DNA of 34,316 bases. It comes from a virus. This document shows, piece by piece, positions 1-6,799 of the stretch. How positions within the stretch are numbered: position 1 is the stretch's first letter; each line of letters starts with the position of its first letter. Under the pieces are notes generated by a model. That model made no database searches, was not told the origin of the DNA, and saw nothing but the letters and a program-made list of their open reading frames with translations. The position numbers and the translations under genes are program-made. The DNA is taken from the IMG/VR virus record IMGVR_UViG_3300030102_004963, positions 1 to 34,316 of that record; one strand, written 5' to 3'.

Positions 1-37
1 CACCGCCCCCGATAACACACCCCTGCGTGACGCTACC

Positions 38-173
38 GTTTGCGCTACACATGCACCAGCAACGCAGTACAGCGTTTGCGCTGCCGCGCCCGCCACAACC
101 ACCACCGCCGCAGTACCCCGTTTGCGCTGGGGCTTAGCCGGAGGATGTGCGTTTGCGCAGAGCGTTTGCGCTC
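38..173. repeat. GTTTGCGCT short direct repeats with hairpin potential
   Basis: The nonamer GTTTGCGCT occurs at 38-46, 74-82, 120-128 and 164-172, with a one-base variant (GTTTGCGCA) at 151-159. Two copies are flanked so that they form an imperfect palindrome: AGCG-TTTG-CGCT at 71-82, and GAGCG-TTTG-CGCTC at 160-173. Spacings are irregular (36, 46, 31 and 13 bases), which argues against CRISPR. The stretch has no convincing gene and lies just upstream of an AT-rich promoter. Iterons, operator sites or a packaging/origin region are all possible. The repeats are seen directly; the role is inferred. Confidence 0.6.
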
Positions 174-193
174 TTATGACCACACACGGCGCT

Positions 194-223
194 CGAATAA
201 AAAATAAAAAATTAGAAAACTTT
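194..223 (+). promoter_or_regulatory. AT-rich promoter upstream of the first gene
   Basis: A run of A/T (GAATAAAAAATAAAAAATTAG and following bases) stands out in an otherwise GC-rich region. It lies about 30-55 bases before the ATG at 252. That gene has no clear ribosome site, so an archaeal TATA-box promoter giving a leaderless or short-leader transcript fits. This is inferred from composition and distance only. Confidence 0.45.
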
Positions 224-251
224 CATACGCCAAGGCTTCATCCGACGAGCA

Positions 252-674
252 ATGTCGGCATTCGACGATGCGTGGATGCTGCTCAAACAGTCATTCCATC
301 CAGCAATTCACGGATTGATGAGGAGAAAGAGGATGGCAGACGCATACAATTACGAATCAGGTTTAGGTCCGGGTGAGGTAGGTCCGTCGGGGGCTCCGAT
401 TAAGTTGCCACCCAGCGACTTCGTGGAACAGGCTGCGGCAGGTGATATTTACGAGCCGAAAGGAGCAGCGGAGAGCGACCCGGATGACCCTTTCACGTTA
501 GACTCAATGGAGCGCTACGGCACAATAGTCAGGCAGAGCAATCCCGGTGCACAAGAACCAGCCAGCATGGAAGCCGTACTCGATAACATACGAAGGAGAA
601 ATCTATATGCGGAAGATGCCTTAAGGGATATGCGAAGAAGCGGCACGTTCCCCAAATTGCAAAGGGAGTCTTAA
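252..674 (+). CDS. Small FDxAWxLLK-tagged protein, function unknown
   Basis: A 140-residue protein that I do not recognise as a family. It begins MSAFDDAWMLLKQ, the amphipathic tag that recurs at the start of several other genes here. After the tag comes a basic stretch (HPAIHGLMRRKR) and then an acidic, Gly/Pro-rich, probably disordered body. It looks paralogous to the next gene: both have the tag, an HPAI-x-x-hydrophobic-x-RR element and a QAAAG[DE]I element. No membrane segment or catalytic motif is visible. The start is fixed by the tag; there is no strong ribosome site, and the AT-rich promoter lies just upstream. A virion-internal cargo protein is one hypothesis. Confidence 0.75.
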   Translation: MSAFDDAWMLLKQSFHPAIHGLMRRKRMADAYNYESGLGPGEVGPSGAPIKLPPSDFVEQAAAGDIYEPKGAAESDPDDPFTLDSMERYGTIVRQSNPGAQEPASMEAVLDNIRRRNLYAEDALRDMRRSGTFPKLQRES

Positions 675-675
675 C

Positions 676-1446
676 ATGAGTGTAGCGTTCGACGAGGCTT
701 GGGGCTTCATGAAGGCGCTGCCTGAGCAGCAGCAGTACCAAGAGATGCCCGGACTCGGCGAGGGCTTCGAGCAGATGACGCCCCAGAGGAGGATAGGCAC
801 CGTCCATCCCGCAATCATCAGCATGCTGCGGAGGTTGCAGTCCGGCAAGGGTCCGGGCCCTACGAGACCCGGAATTAGGAGCGTGGGATACGACCCGATG
901 TTCACTGACGACCGACCGATGCCTAACCTCAAGACCTTCCGTGCAGACCCTTTGCAGGACATGAAAGGGATAAACCTACCAAGCAGGAGTAAAATTAAGA
1001 GAAAATATCTCAGTGACGAGATAGTGGGTGATAGGGACATACCGAGAGCCATCCGTGAATCGAGACCATTCGGCCATCTTGTGGAGATGCCGAGCAGGAG
1101 AGCGTTTCCGGGATTCGAGACCTACGGCAATGAAACTGGCATGAGCCCTCAGTTCGTGGACCCCAGTATAGGAGAGCCATTCGTCGAAGGTTACAGCAAA
1201 ACAAACACCTCAGGTGGTAATGTGGCGGGCCGAATCGATGATAGCGCATTGTATCCAGATGTAGGCTCACCGCAAGAGGTCATAGATGAGATGGCGAGGC
1301 AGGCTCCGGAAGCCTCAGCGCAAGCGGCGGCTGGGGAGATAGACTACGGTGGCCCGACGTTGGATGAGTATGCAGCAAGCCTGACAGGACCCAACCCGAG
1401 AAATCGTTTAGCATCCAGACTAGATGAACTGACGCGCCGCAGATAG
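676..1446 (+). CDS. FDxAWxLLK-tagged protein, paralogue of the preceding gene
   Basis: A 256-residue protein of unknown function, starting one base after the previous stop with a GGGAG ribosome site at 664-668. It opens with the tag MSVAFDEAWGFMK, followed by a Gln-rich linker and a VHPAIISMLRR segment that matches the basic segment of the upstream neighbour. The rest is polar and Pro/Gly-rich with little predicted hydrophobic core. A QAAAGEIDYGG element near residue 220 again echoes the upstream gene. Duplication followed by divergence is the simplest explanation. No enzyme motif is visible. Confidence 0.75.
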   Translation: MSVAFDEAWGFMKALPEQQQYQEMPGLGEGFEQMTPQRRIGTVHPAIISMLRRLQSGKGPGPTRPGIRSVGYDPMFTDDRPMPNLKTFRADPLQDMKGINLPSRSKIKRKYLSDEIVGDRDIPRAIRESRPFGHLVEMPSRRAFPGFETYGNETGMSPQFVDPSIGEPFVEGYSKTNTSGGNVAGRIDDSALYPDVGSPQEVIDEMARQAPEASAQAAAGEIDYGGPTLDEYAASLTGPNPRNRLASRLDELTRRR

Positions 1447-1678
1447 CGAAACTTAGAAGTCTTGACCCCTATACCCACCACCGTGGCTGCTGCTTGGGAA
1501 TCGCTACCCGTTCTTTCTACTATCAGTGTTGTTATCACCCTAGCCTCACCGGGGAAACCCGCATTCAGCCCCTCGAGGCAAGCAGCAGTCACACCGGAGA
1601 TGGTGTGTTGAACACGACGTTCCCGATTGGCTTCGCCATGCTGTACAACCAAGGTGAGATGTATCGAGGGGAGTAGGG
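1447..1678. other. Gap of 232 bases without a convincing gene
   Basis: Short open frames exist on both strands, but none has a ribosome site, a coupled start or protein-like composition that I trust. A minus-strand frame across 1344-1709 reads smoothly in the middle, but it continues antisense into the well-supported gene at 676. The only signal I would keep is the GGGGAG ribosome site at about 1667-1672 for the downstream enzyme. Confidence 0.4.
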
Positions 1679-2527
1679 ATGGACTTCGAGATTTACGAGG
1701 TCGGTCCACGAGATGGTCTCCAGAGCCATGACACGATAACGCCCACAGCGGTCAAGGTCGAACTCATCGAGGAGATTGCCATGTCCGGCATTCGCAACAT
1801 CGAGGTCGGGTCGCTAGTGCACCCCGAGAAGGTGCCTAACATGGCTGACAGCGATATCCTGTTCAAACAACTACCGCATTTGCAGTATGACTGCGAATTG
1901 GCGATGCTTGTTCCCAACAAGCAGGGGGTGGAGAGGGCCAAAAAAATCGGGGTCGAGAACTTCAACGTGTTCTTCTCCCCGAGCGAGAGTTTCAACATGA
2001 ACAACCACGGCAGGATGAGCAGTCAGGTCTTCACCGAGTACTGCGCGGCCCTCGATGGCATTGACAAGAGCCGCATCAGGGTCTACCTGAGTTGCATGTT
2101 CGGATGCCCGTATGTCGGAAGTGTGCAGCAAGAGCAGATGGAGCGGTCGCTGCGATGGGCCGATTCGCTCGGGGGCACCATCGTCCTCTCCGACACGATA
2201 GGCTCTGCTGACCCGACGCTGATTCGCAGCGTCATCAACCTGACTAGGGGCATGGGCATAACCGCTGACCTAGCATTGCACCTGCACCATGGGCCGAGGA
2301 GGAACCGCATGTTCGACAACCTCAGCACGGCGTTCGACATGGGCGTGCGGCAGTTCGACAGCAGCATCGGCGGAATGGGCGGATGTCCATTCGTACCGGG
2401 AAGTGGTGGTAATCTGTCCACTGAGGACCTCGTGAAGTGGGCGAATGACGAGAGACTCGATTGTGGGGTCAAGCCTGAGGACCTAGGCACTGTGACCAAG
2501 TACGTGGAAAGAAGAATCGGGCATTAG
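1679..2527 (+). CDS. HMG-CoA lyase-like enzyme (HMGL/DRE-TIM superfamily)
   Basis: A 282-residue TIM-barrel enzyme, slightly shorter than cellular 3-hydroxy-3-methylglutaryl-CoA lyases (about 300). The hallmarks are intact. The N-terminal EVGPRDGLQ motif carries the catalytic Arg11 and Asp12. The metal-binding HxH is H201-L-H203. The signature GGMGGCPF carries the catalytic Cys236, followed by the Asn245 in GNLSTED. In the family the enzyme cleaves HMG-CoA to acetyl-CoA and acetoacetate, in leucine and ketone metabolism. One oddity is that the residue after HxH is His rather than the usual Asp. A GGGGAG ribosome site precedes the ATG. It sits among viral genes, so it is a candidate auxiliary metabolic gene. 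A related lyase of the superfamily is possible; substrate is not proven. Confidence 0.88.
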   Translation: MDFEIYEVGPRDGLQSHDTITPTAVKVELIEEIAMSGIRNIEVGSLVHPEKVPNMADSDILFKQLPHLQYDCELAMLVPNKQGVERAKKIGVENFNVFFSPSESFNMNNHGRMSSQVFTEYCAALDGIDKSRIRVYLSCMFGCPYVGSVQQEQMERSLRWADSLGGTIVLSDTIGSADPTLIRSVINLTRGMGITADLALHLHHGPRRNRMFDNLSTAFDMGVRQFDSSIGGMGGCPFVPGSGGNLSTEDLVKWANDERLDCGVKPEDLGTVTKYVERRIGH

Positions 2528-2652
2528 AGTGACCCGATTAGCGTCGCTATGCCCCAGACCGCAACTAGCCCCATCAGCATGACCTTGAGAACTGCTTCTA
2601 CCAGTGACCTGATGACTATTTGGCCTACTTCCTCGGCGCCGCCCCTTATCAT
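2524..2652 (-). CDS. Tiny membrane protein (42 residues)
   Basis: A minus-strand frame encoding a 42-residue protein that starts MIRGGAEEVGQIVI. It is hydrophobic from about residue 12 to the end, consistent with one membrane-spanning helix with a short charged N-terminus. Its ATG overlaps the stop of the upstream minus-strand gene (ATGA), the coupling used throughout this genome, which is the main reason to call it. Its stop overlaps the stop of the HMG-CoA-lyase-like gene convergently by four bases. Function is unknown; a holin-like or anchor role cannot be told from sequence. Confidence 0.6.
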   Translation of the reverse strand: MIRGGAEEVGQIVIRSLVEAVLKVMLMGLVAVWGIATLIGSL

Positions 2653-2960
2653 GAGCCCATCGTAGTCGAACCAGTACTTGCCTTTTGCCGTCCTTGCTCC
2701 ATGAGTTCGTTGGATTTCTGGCGTCTCTCCATCTCCTTCTGCTGCTGTCTCTCCTTGAGAGCGCCCATGGCCTCATCCATGCCCTCCTTGGAGGCGACCT
2801 TCTCGCTCACCTTTTTGGCTCCTTCCGTAGCCATGTCCTTCAGTCCCTCTTTCGTGGCCATCTCGCCGACCTTCTTCGCGCCTTGCGAGAGAGCGCCCTT
2901 GACGCCTTGTGATGCCATGGCTCTTCCAGCGGTAGCCAGCAGTGGTGCCAAGAATGGCAT
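2649..2960 (-). CDS. Ala/Lys/Glu-rich helical protein, minus strand
   Basis: A 103-residue protein starting MPFLAPLLATAGRAMASQG. A short hydrophobic N-terminus is followed by imperfect repeats of the type GAKKVGEMATKEGLKDMA / GAKKVSEKVASKEGMDEA, then a highly charged Gln/Glu/Arg helix. I chose this ATG because the repeats begin right after it; the frame stays open upstream to 3212 but with poor composition. The repeats resemble late-embryogenesis-abundant or apolipoprotein-like amphipathic helices, so membrane or particle-surface association is possible. With the downstream tiny membrane protein it forms the only minus-strand operon here. Function is unknown. Confidence 0.65.
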   Translation of the reverse strand: MPFLAPLLATAGRAMASQGVKGALSQGAKKVGEMATKEGLKDMATEGAKKVSEKVASKEGMDEAMGALKERQQQKEMERRQKSNELMEQGRQKASTGSTTMGS

Positions 2961-3103
2961 TTTGAGTATGTGTGGGGTCTGGGGTTGCTGATAGGGATGC
3001 TGACTGGAAGAGTTGGAAGAAGAGAGACCAGTCTCCCCAGAAGCCACCACGACCCGGCGAGGTAGAATAAAGGTAATCAACATGACGTTGTCTGGCCTTG
3101 GAC
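2961..3103. promoter_or_regulatory. Divergent intergenic region
   Basis: These 143 bases separate the minus-strand pair from the plus-strand genes, so they should hold two outward promoters. On the plus strand a TATA-like GTAGAATAAAGG lies at 3063-3074, about 30-40 bases before the ATG at 3104. I see no clear box for the minus-strand gene. Confidence 0.35.
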
Positions 3104-3313
3104 ATGGGGCAGTCCGGCTGGTATCCGGTGCTGAAGCGTTCGTACATCGAGAACCGCCCGAAGCGTCTGGCTCAGGCCAAGGTACAGAGACTTGCGCGTA
3201 AGACGAAAACAAGGAAAGCGAAGGCTAGATATGCCCGTGCCTTATCCCGTGGCACCATACGCCCTCGCATGCGAAGGCAGACAGGTCTAGTGAGAGTCAG
3301 TAGAACGAGGTGA
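3104..3313 (+). CDS. Small highly basic protein
   Basis: A 69-residue protein starting MGQSGWYPVLKRSYIENRP. It has a short aromatic N-terminus, then a strongly Arg/Lys-rich body with few acidic residues, and ends in a VSRTR tail. The composition suggests nucleic-acid binding, for example a DNA-condensing virion peptide; this is inference. A TTG at 3098 in the same frame is an alternative start, and neither has a good ribosome site. The stop lies four bases before the next ATG, within a GAGGTGA that serves that gene. Confidence 0.55.
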   Translation: MGQSGWYPVLKRSYIENRPKRLAQAKVQRLARKTKTRKAKARYARALSRGTIRPRMRRQTGLVRVSRTR

Positions 3314-3317
3314 CAGG

Positions 3318-3845
3318 ATGGCAGATGGGGATGTCAAGGACTACGCTGGTGAGAAGAAGAAGCCATCCATAGCACTGGTCATCTCCGTCGGCCCCAAGAT
3401 GCCGAAGAAGCCCGAAGACACATCGAAGCCTGATGGAGCGATGAAGAAGGCTTGGGGATTTATGAAAGCGACCTTGCCGATAAGACCCAAGACGATGGAA
3501 TATGAAACTGACCCTAAAAGAACACGTAGATACGAACAGACGGGCGGTATCGCTCGAAGGGGTAGGGAGAGGATGATGGACGATTTCGGCGCTCGTGAGT
3601 TCGATGCCAGCCCATACGGACCACTCGCTATGGGAGAGGAGGACATCATGGACCACGACCCCGGTGAGGGGATGTACGATGCTCTTGCTGATGAGCCAGA
3701 AGAGGAGGATGAGGAGTTCTTGGGCTGGGAGGACTTGATGGCTCTACTACCACCCATAGGAACCCCACTTTCGGATGCAGAGGAGCAGATACGAAGAGAG
3801 GCTTATCGGATGTATCAGGAGGAGAAAGGAGGACCACAGCCATGA
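3318..3845 (+). CDS. Acidic-tail protein with internal AWGFMK tag
   Basis: A 175-residue protein of unknown function. A Lys-rich N-terminal stretch of about 40 residues precedes AMKKAWGFMKATL (residues 41-53), which matches the tag found at the N-termini of neighbours (AWGFMK is identical to that in the gene at 676). The middle is basic and the C-terminal half is strongly acidic (EPEEEDEEF), ending in a helix. GAGGTGA ends just before the start. An ATG within the frame right at the tag (3441) would give a version with the tag at its start, so the true start deserves checking. Confidence 0.65.
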   Translation: MADGDVKDYAGEKKKPSIALVISVGPKMPKKPEDTSKPDGAMKKAWGFMKATLPIRPKTMEYETDPKRTRRYEQTGGIARRGRERMMDDFGAREFDASPYGPLAMGEEDIMDHDPGEGMYDALADEPEEEDEEFLGWEDLMALLPPIGTPLSDAEEQIRREAYRMYQEEKGGPQP

Positions 3846-4141
3846 GTTTCGATGACGCATGGGAGATACTCAAGATTCGCAGTGCCTCGCCACCGCGTAG
3901 GCCCAATCCAATGAAGAGGAGGCCGATGGCACCGAAGCCCGAGCCCGAACCAGAACCCGAGCCAGTGGAAGAGGAGCCAGACCCAGCAATGGCTAGGAGA
4001 GGGAAGCAAGTCACCGTAGACGCGGTGAACGCGATGAGGAGGAAGCGAGGGCTCCCCATGACTTCGGTGGAGGAGATGGAGGGCACCTTGGATGACATGG
4101 ACTACTCTGAGTTCCTCAAGCCACCGGAGGAGAGGCAATGA
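3842..4141 (+). CDS. FDxAWxLLK-tagged small protein with Pro-Glu repeat
   Basis: A 99-residue protein. Its ATG overlaps the previous stop (ATGA). It opens with MSFDDAWEILK, the recurrent tag, followed by a basic Pro-rich stretch and then an EPEPEPEP run at about residues 33-40. The second half is helical and basic, then acidic. There is no recognisable family. The tag plus disordered linker plus small helical region is the same architecture as its neighbours. Function is unknown. Confidence 0.75.
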   Translation: MSFDDAWEILKIRSASPPRRPNPMKRRPMAPKPEPEPEPEPVEEEPDPAMARRGKQVTVDAVNAMRRKRGLPMTSVEEMEGTLDDMDYSEFLKPPEERQ

Positions 4142-4539
4142 GCGGCAACTGGATTCAGAAGAGCCTAGCAGAGGACGAGTCATGGGCCGAGTTCGACGTT
4201 TGTGACTGCTGCACGCCAATGCAACAGGCATCGATGTCACTGGTCGAGGACTACTTCGAGAAGGCCAAGAAGAAGTCCAAGCCGTTCCACGGGTACAACA
4301 AGAACAGGCACAGCCGAAAGGGTGGTCTCAGTGCCAAGGGCAGAGCGCACTTCAAGAGGAAAGAGGGTGCCAACCTCAAGCCCCCAGTGACTACCAAGCC
4401 TTCCAAACTCAAGCCCGGAAGCAAGAGGGCAAAGAGGCGCAAGTCATTCTGCGCTCGCATGAGCGGCAGCAAGGGACCAACTAGCAAAGATGGAAAGTTG
4501 ACGCCAAAAGGTGCAGCATTGAAGAGGTGGAATTGTTGA
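4138..4539 (+). CDS. Small basic phage-type protein (DUF6321-like)
   Basis: A 133-residue, very basic protein whose start overlaps the previous stop (ATGA). The N-terminus has a CDCC cluster. The second half contains KGGLSAKGRAHFKRKEG, NLKPPV, KRRKSFCARMSG and KGPTSKDGKLTPKGAAL elements ending in RWNC. From memory this resembles the DUF6321 family seen in many phages and large viruses; I cannot confirm by search. The family has no established function. The position in a run of small cationic genes suggests nucleic-acid contact or virion packaging, which is inference. Confidence 0.75.
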   Translation: MSGNWIQKSLAEDESWAEFDVCDCCTPMQQASMSLVEDYFEKAKKKSKPFHGYNKNRHSRKGGLSAKGRAHFKRKEGANLKPPVTTKPSKLKPGSKRAKRRKSFCARMSGSKGPTSKDGKLTPKGAALKRWNC

Positions 4540-4691
4540 AGAAAGACAAGTGCTGCTGCGGCGCTACTAAGAATAACCCATGCAAATGCATGGAGATAGG
4601 ACGAGAGTGTTCTGTTTCAGCACCTAAATGCCCATGTTACAAACTGTTAGATGCGCAACAGAAAGTCAAGAAAATGGTGGGCGTGTTATGA
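4536..4691 (+). CDS. Tiny Cys-rich protein (51 residues)
   Basis: A short gene with a TTG start that overlaps the previous stop (TTGA), preceded by GAGGTGG at 4524-4530 at a good distance. The product begins MKKDKCCCGATKNNPCKCME and has nine cysteines in 51 residues, including CCC, CKC and CPC groups. This would suit a small zinc-binding or metallothionein-like fold. Its stop overlaps the next ATG (ATGA). Coupling at both ends plus a ribosome site makes it credible despite its size. Function is unknown. Confidence 0.65.
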   Translation: MKKDKCCCGATKNNPCKCMEIGRECSVSAPKCPCYKLLDAQQKVKKMVGVL

Positions 4692-4885
4692 TAGGTTCTT
4701 GTGATTGTGGCCACTGCGTCGGCATGAATGTGGCGTGGGACTCTCTCGAGAAGAAACTCTGCCCCGAAGGGAAAGCCGCTGCAAAGAGGAAATTCAAGGT
4801 CTATCCGTCTGCCTATGCTAACGGATGGGCTGTCCAGTATTGCAGGGGCAAGTTCCGAGGAAAGGGGAAAGGGAAGAAGAAATGA
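4688..4885 (+). CDS. Small basic protein with YPSAYAN motif
   Basis: A 65-residue protein. I chose the ATG at 4688, which overlaps the previous stop, over upstream in-frame starts that would run through the Cys-rich gene. It has an N-terminal CDCGHC cluster, a CPEGKAAAKRKFKVYPSAYAN core, a YCRGK element and a Lys-rich tail. Small proteins with a K-x-YPSAYAN core are common in aquatic viruses and of unknown function (recalled, not searched). The cationic tail suggests nucleic-acid binding. Confidence 0.7.
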   Translation: MIGSCDCGHCVGMNVAWDSLEKKLCPEGKAAAKRKFKVYPSAYANGWAVQYCRGKFRGKGKGKKK

Positions 4886-5442
4886 GTTCAAACTCCCGTT
4901 GCACCTGCCACAATACACTGGTAGTGAAGGACTTGAATCGATGGTTCAAGGAGAAGTGGGTGGACGTATCGAGGAAGGACAAGGATGGCAAGCACCCACC
5001 GTGTGGCAGAAGCAAGGCAAAGAAGTCGTCAAAGGGGTATCCAAAGTGCAGACCATCTGTCAAAGTCTCAGACAAGACACCCAAGACATCTGGAAGCATG
5101 TCGACTGGTCAGAAGAGAGCAGCGACTAAGAGGAAGAGGTCTAAGAAGCAAGGCGTCGGTGGGAAACCCACTATCGTCAAGGGCGTAGCAGTCCTGAAAG
5201 CAAGAGAACTCTCGCCCGAGGCCAAGCGCCACAAGAAGGAGTATGACACCAAGTACGAGTCGAGCCCTGACAGGGTAAAATACCGCGAGGACCTGAATAG
5301 GGAACGAAGGAGGCGAGGCATCTATGGTTCCCACGACCACAAGGATGTCAGTCACACGCAAGGTGGGAGGCTCACTCTTGAGAATGAGCACTCAAACAGG
5401 GCTCGGCACTTCAAGAACCGAGGAACCTTGCGGGTGGTCTGA
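4882..5442 (+). CDS. Cationic two-part protein (DUF5872-like N-terminus)
   Basis: A 186-residue protein starting at an ATG that overlaps the previous stop. The N-terminal half has a CTCH element, then WVDVSRKDKDGKHPPCGR and YPKCRPSVKVS, resembling from memory the DUF5872 family of viral proteins. The C-terminal half holds ELSPEAKRHKKEYDTKYESS, RVKYREDLNRERRRRGIYG and DVSHTQGG elements, a separate module also seen fused in phage proteins. It is strongly basic throughout. Together with 4138-4885 it forms a cassette of small Lys/Arg-rich proteins, probably virion or DNA associated. Biochemical role is unknown. Confidence 0.72.
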   Translation: MSSNSRCTCHNTLVVKDLNRWFKEKWVDVSRKDKDGKHPPCGRSKAKKSSKGYPKCRPSVKVSDKTPKTSGSMSTGQKRAATKRKRSKKQGVGGKPTIVKGVAVLKARELSPEAKRHKKEYDTKYESSPDRVKYREDLNRERRRRGIYGSHDHKDVSHTQGGRLTLENEHSNRARHFKNRGTLRVV

Positions 5443-5466
5443 TGAGGCCTTTCGACCAAGCGTGGG
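5437..5466 (+). repeat. 30-base repeat covering a gene start, copy 1
   Basis: These 30 bases are identical to 6117-6146. After one mismatch, six further bases also match. The repeat spans the TGATG stop-start junction and codes for MRPFDQAW, the N-terminal tag. The two genes that carry it share nothing obvious beyond the tag. Confidence 0.9.
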
Positions 5467-6122
5467 CTTTGCTGAAAATGGCTCGCTACCAAATCGGTCC
5501 TACGAACATGCTTGACATAGCAGATATTAGTCGGGCTCATGACAGTGGTGAGTATCAGGACATGATGAATCAATTCCGCACAGAGGAGTATCCCTTTCCT
5601 ATCATGGGTAGTGCGACTTACTTTGGGGATGAGCATGTCAAGACGATGATGACTCCTACGGAATACATGAAAATCGCTTACGACACGCCGCGTGAGGACT
5701 TGATGTATGACGACAACCCAGATGATGTGTATGAATTACAAGGGTATACTCCGAATGATAACTACCTAACAGCAATGGGTGAACAGATGAAGTTAGGTAG
5801 GCCATACGGTATGCCTAATTTTGACGTTAAACAAACAGAAGACGGCCACTGGATTGTTCGTGGACAAGAGGGGCGTCATAGAATGCAGAATCTGATTGAT
5901 ATGGGTCATGGTGATGTTGAAGTTCCAGTCACTTTGTCCGCTAGGTATCCCGGTAAGAGACGCTTTTATGGTGGAAGTCAACAATTACGAGATGCACTAC
6001 ATGGAAGGGACCTCATTCAGATAGACAGTTTTGGAGACACACACCCCGATGAACTACATAGAATCCCTATCAGGGTGATGGAAGACCAAGACTTTGGAGA
6101 GGGAACGAGGAGGATTGTCTGA
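5442..6122 (+). CDS. FDxAWxLLK-tagged protein with ParB-like EGRHR segment
   Basis: A 226-residue protein starting at a TGATG junction. It opens with MRPFDQAWALLKM. The middle is polar. At about residues 139-163 it reads RGQEGRHRMQN...VEVPVTL, which resembles the G-x-HR and hydrophobic strand of ParB/sulfiredoxin-like nuclease domains. The rest of that fold is not clear, so this is only a suggestion. Base use after the tag is more AT-rich than in neighbours (AAT, GAT, TTA common), which suggests the body was acquired separately from the tag. Confidence 0.75.
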   Translation: MRPFDQAWALLKMARYQIGPTNMLDIADISRAHDSGEYQDMMNQFRTEEYPFPIMGSATYFGDEHVKTMMTPTEYMKIAYDTPREDLMYDDNPDDVYELQGYTPNDNYLTAMGEQMKLGRPYGMPNFDVKQTEDGHWIVRGQEGRHRMQNLIDMGHGDVEVPVTLSARYPGKRRFYGGSQQLRDALHGRDLIQIDSFGDTHPDELHRIPIRVMEDQDFGEGTRRIV

Positions 6123-6146
6123 TGAGGCCTTTCGACCAAGCGTGGG
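6117..6146 (+). repeat. 30-base repeat covering a gene start, copy 2
   Basis: The second copy of the repeat at 5437-5466, offset by 680 bases. It again spans a TGATG junction and encodes the start of a tag, here MRPFDQAWDLLK. Confidence 0.9.
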
Positions 6147-6799
6147 ATTTGCTCAAGTTCCAGAACCTCCAGTCTGAACTCGCAATGGGGTACGATGACC
6201 CTAGGTATGACAAGGCAATCGGCCTGACGTATGCCCCGACAGCCGATTCACCGGCGAAGCCGAGCATGAACTTGGCTCAGAGGAACCCTGCGAGGACTGC
6301 CCCTAGGGATGCCTACTTCAACACTGAAGATGTCAACGAGTTGGCTCGCAGAATATCGCTGATAGACGCACATGAGGCCATGGGCCACGGGGAGGACCCG
6401 ATGCTGGGTCATCTGCTCAACATGCGAGAGCACATCAGACACGCAGTGCCTGATGACCATCCCAACCCTGACCTCATTGCCCAAAGGAACAGCATGCTAA
6501 GTCAGTTGTCAGCAGCGATAGAGGCCCCCGGCATCACCATGGAGGAACTCGTCAATGAGTCTTTGAATCCCAGAGCGAGTAGCAGGAGCCTATCAGAGAG
6601 GGTTCGTGACAACTTCGCAGAAAGAGCAGGGGAACCGGGAGCGATGTTCGGGGGCGGTCAGGAGACCATGAGCCCAGAGAATGCGAGAAGGGACATGAGC
6701 GTAGCAGAACTCGCTAGGGCGCAAATAGGTACAGATACGGACTTCCCCCTACCTGCCTACAGCACGTTTGGTAAAATGCTTGATTCCGATTATTCTTGA
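6122..6799 (+). CDS. FDxAWxLLK-tagged protein, function unknown
   Basis: A 225-residue protein and the last gene of the accessory block. The N-terminus MRPFDQAWDLLKF is nearly identical to the preceding gene in both protein and DNA, while the bodies differ. It is mostly helical and polar, with an IDAHEAMGHGEDPMLGHLLNMREHI segment at about residues 80-105 that is His-rich but lacks a complete metalloprotease motif. Pro/Gly linkers suggest disorder at both ends. It is followed by an AT-rich gap that probably contains the next promoter. Confidence 0.72.
   Translation: MRPFDQAWDLLKFQNLQSELAMGYDDPRYDKAIGLTYAPTADSPAKPSMNLAQRNPARTAPRDAYFNTEDVNELARRISLIDAHEAMGHGEDPMLGHLLNMREHIRHAVPDDHPNPDLIAQRNSMLSQLSAAIEAPGITMEELVNESLNPRASSRSLSERVRDNFAERAGEPGAMFGGGQETMSPENARRDMSVAELARAQIGTDTDFPLPAYSTFGKMLDSDYS

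Noticed and set aside
38-173. CRISPR-like array
   Set aside because: The repeat is only nine bases and spacings are irregular (36, 46, 31, 13), without uniform spacers.
122-376. 84-residue plus-strand open frame over the repeat region
   Set aside because: It runs through the GTTTGCGCT repeats and overlaps the better-supported tagged gene at 252; composition is not protein-like and no ribosome site is present.
1494-1676. 60-residue open frame before the HMG-CoA-lyase gene
   Set aside because: It has no ribosome site, no coupling to the previous gene, and atypical composition; an antisense frame over the same bases looks equally open.
6350-6460. Metalloprotease motif in the tagged protein at 6122 (HEAMGH)
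   Set aside because: The spacing is not HExxH and no third ligand is clear.
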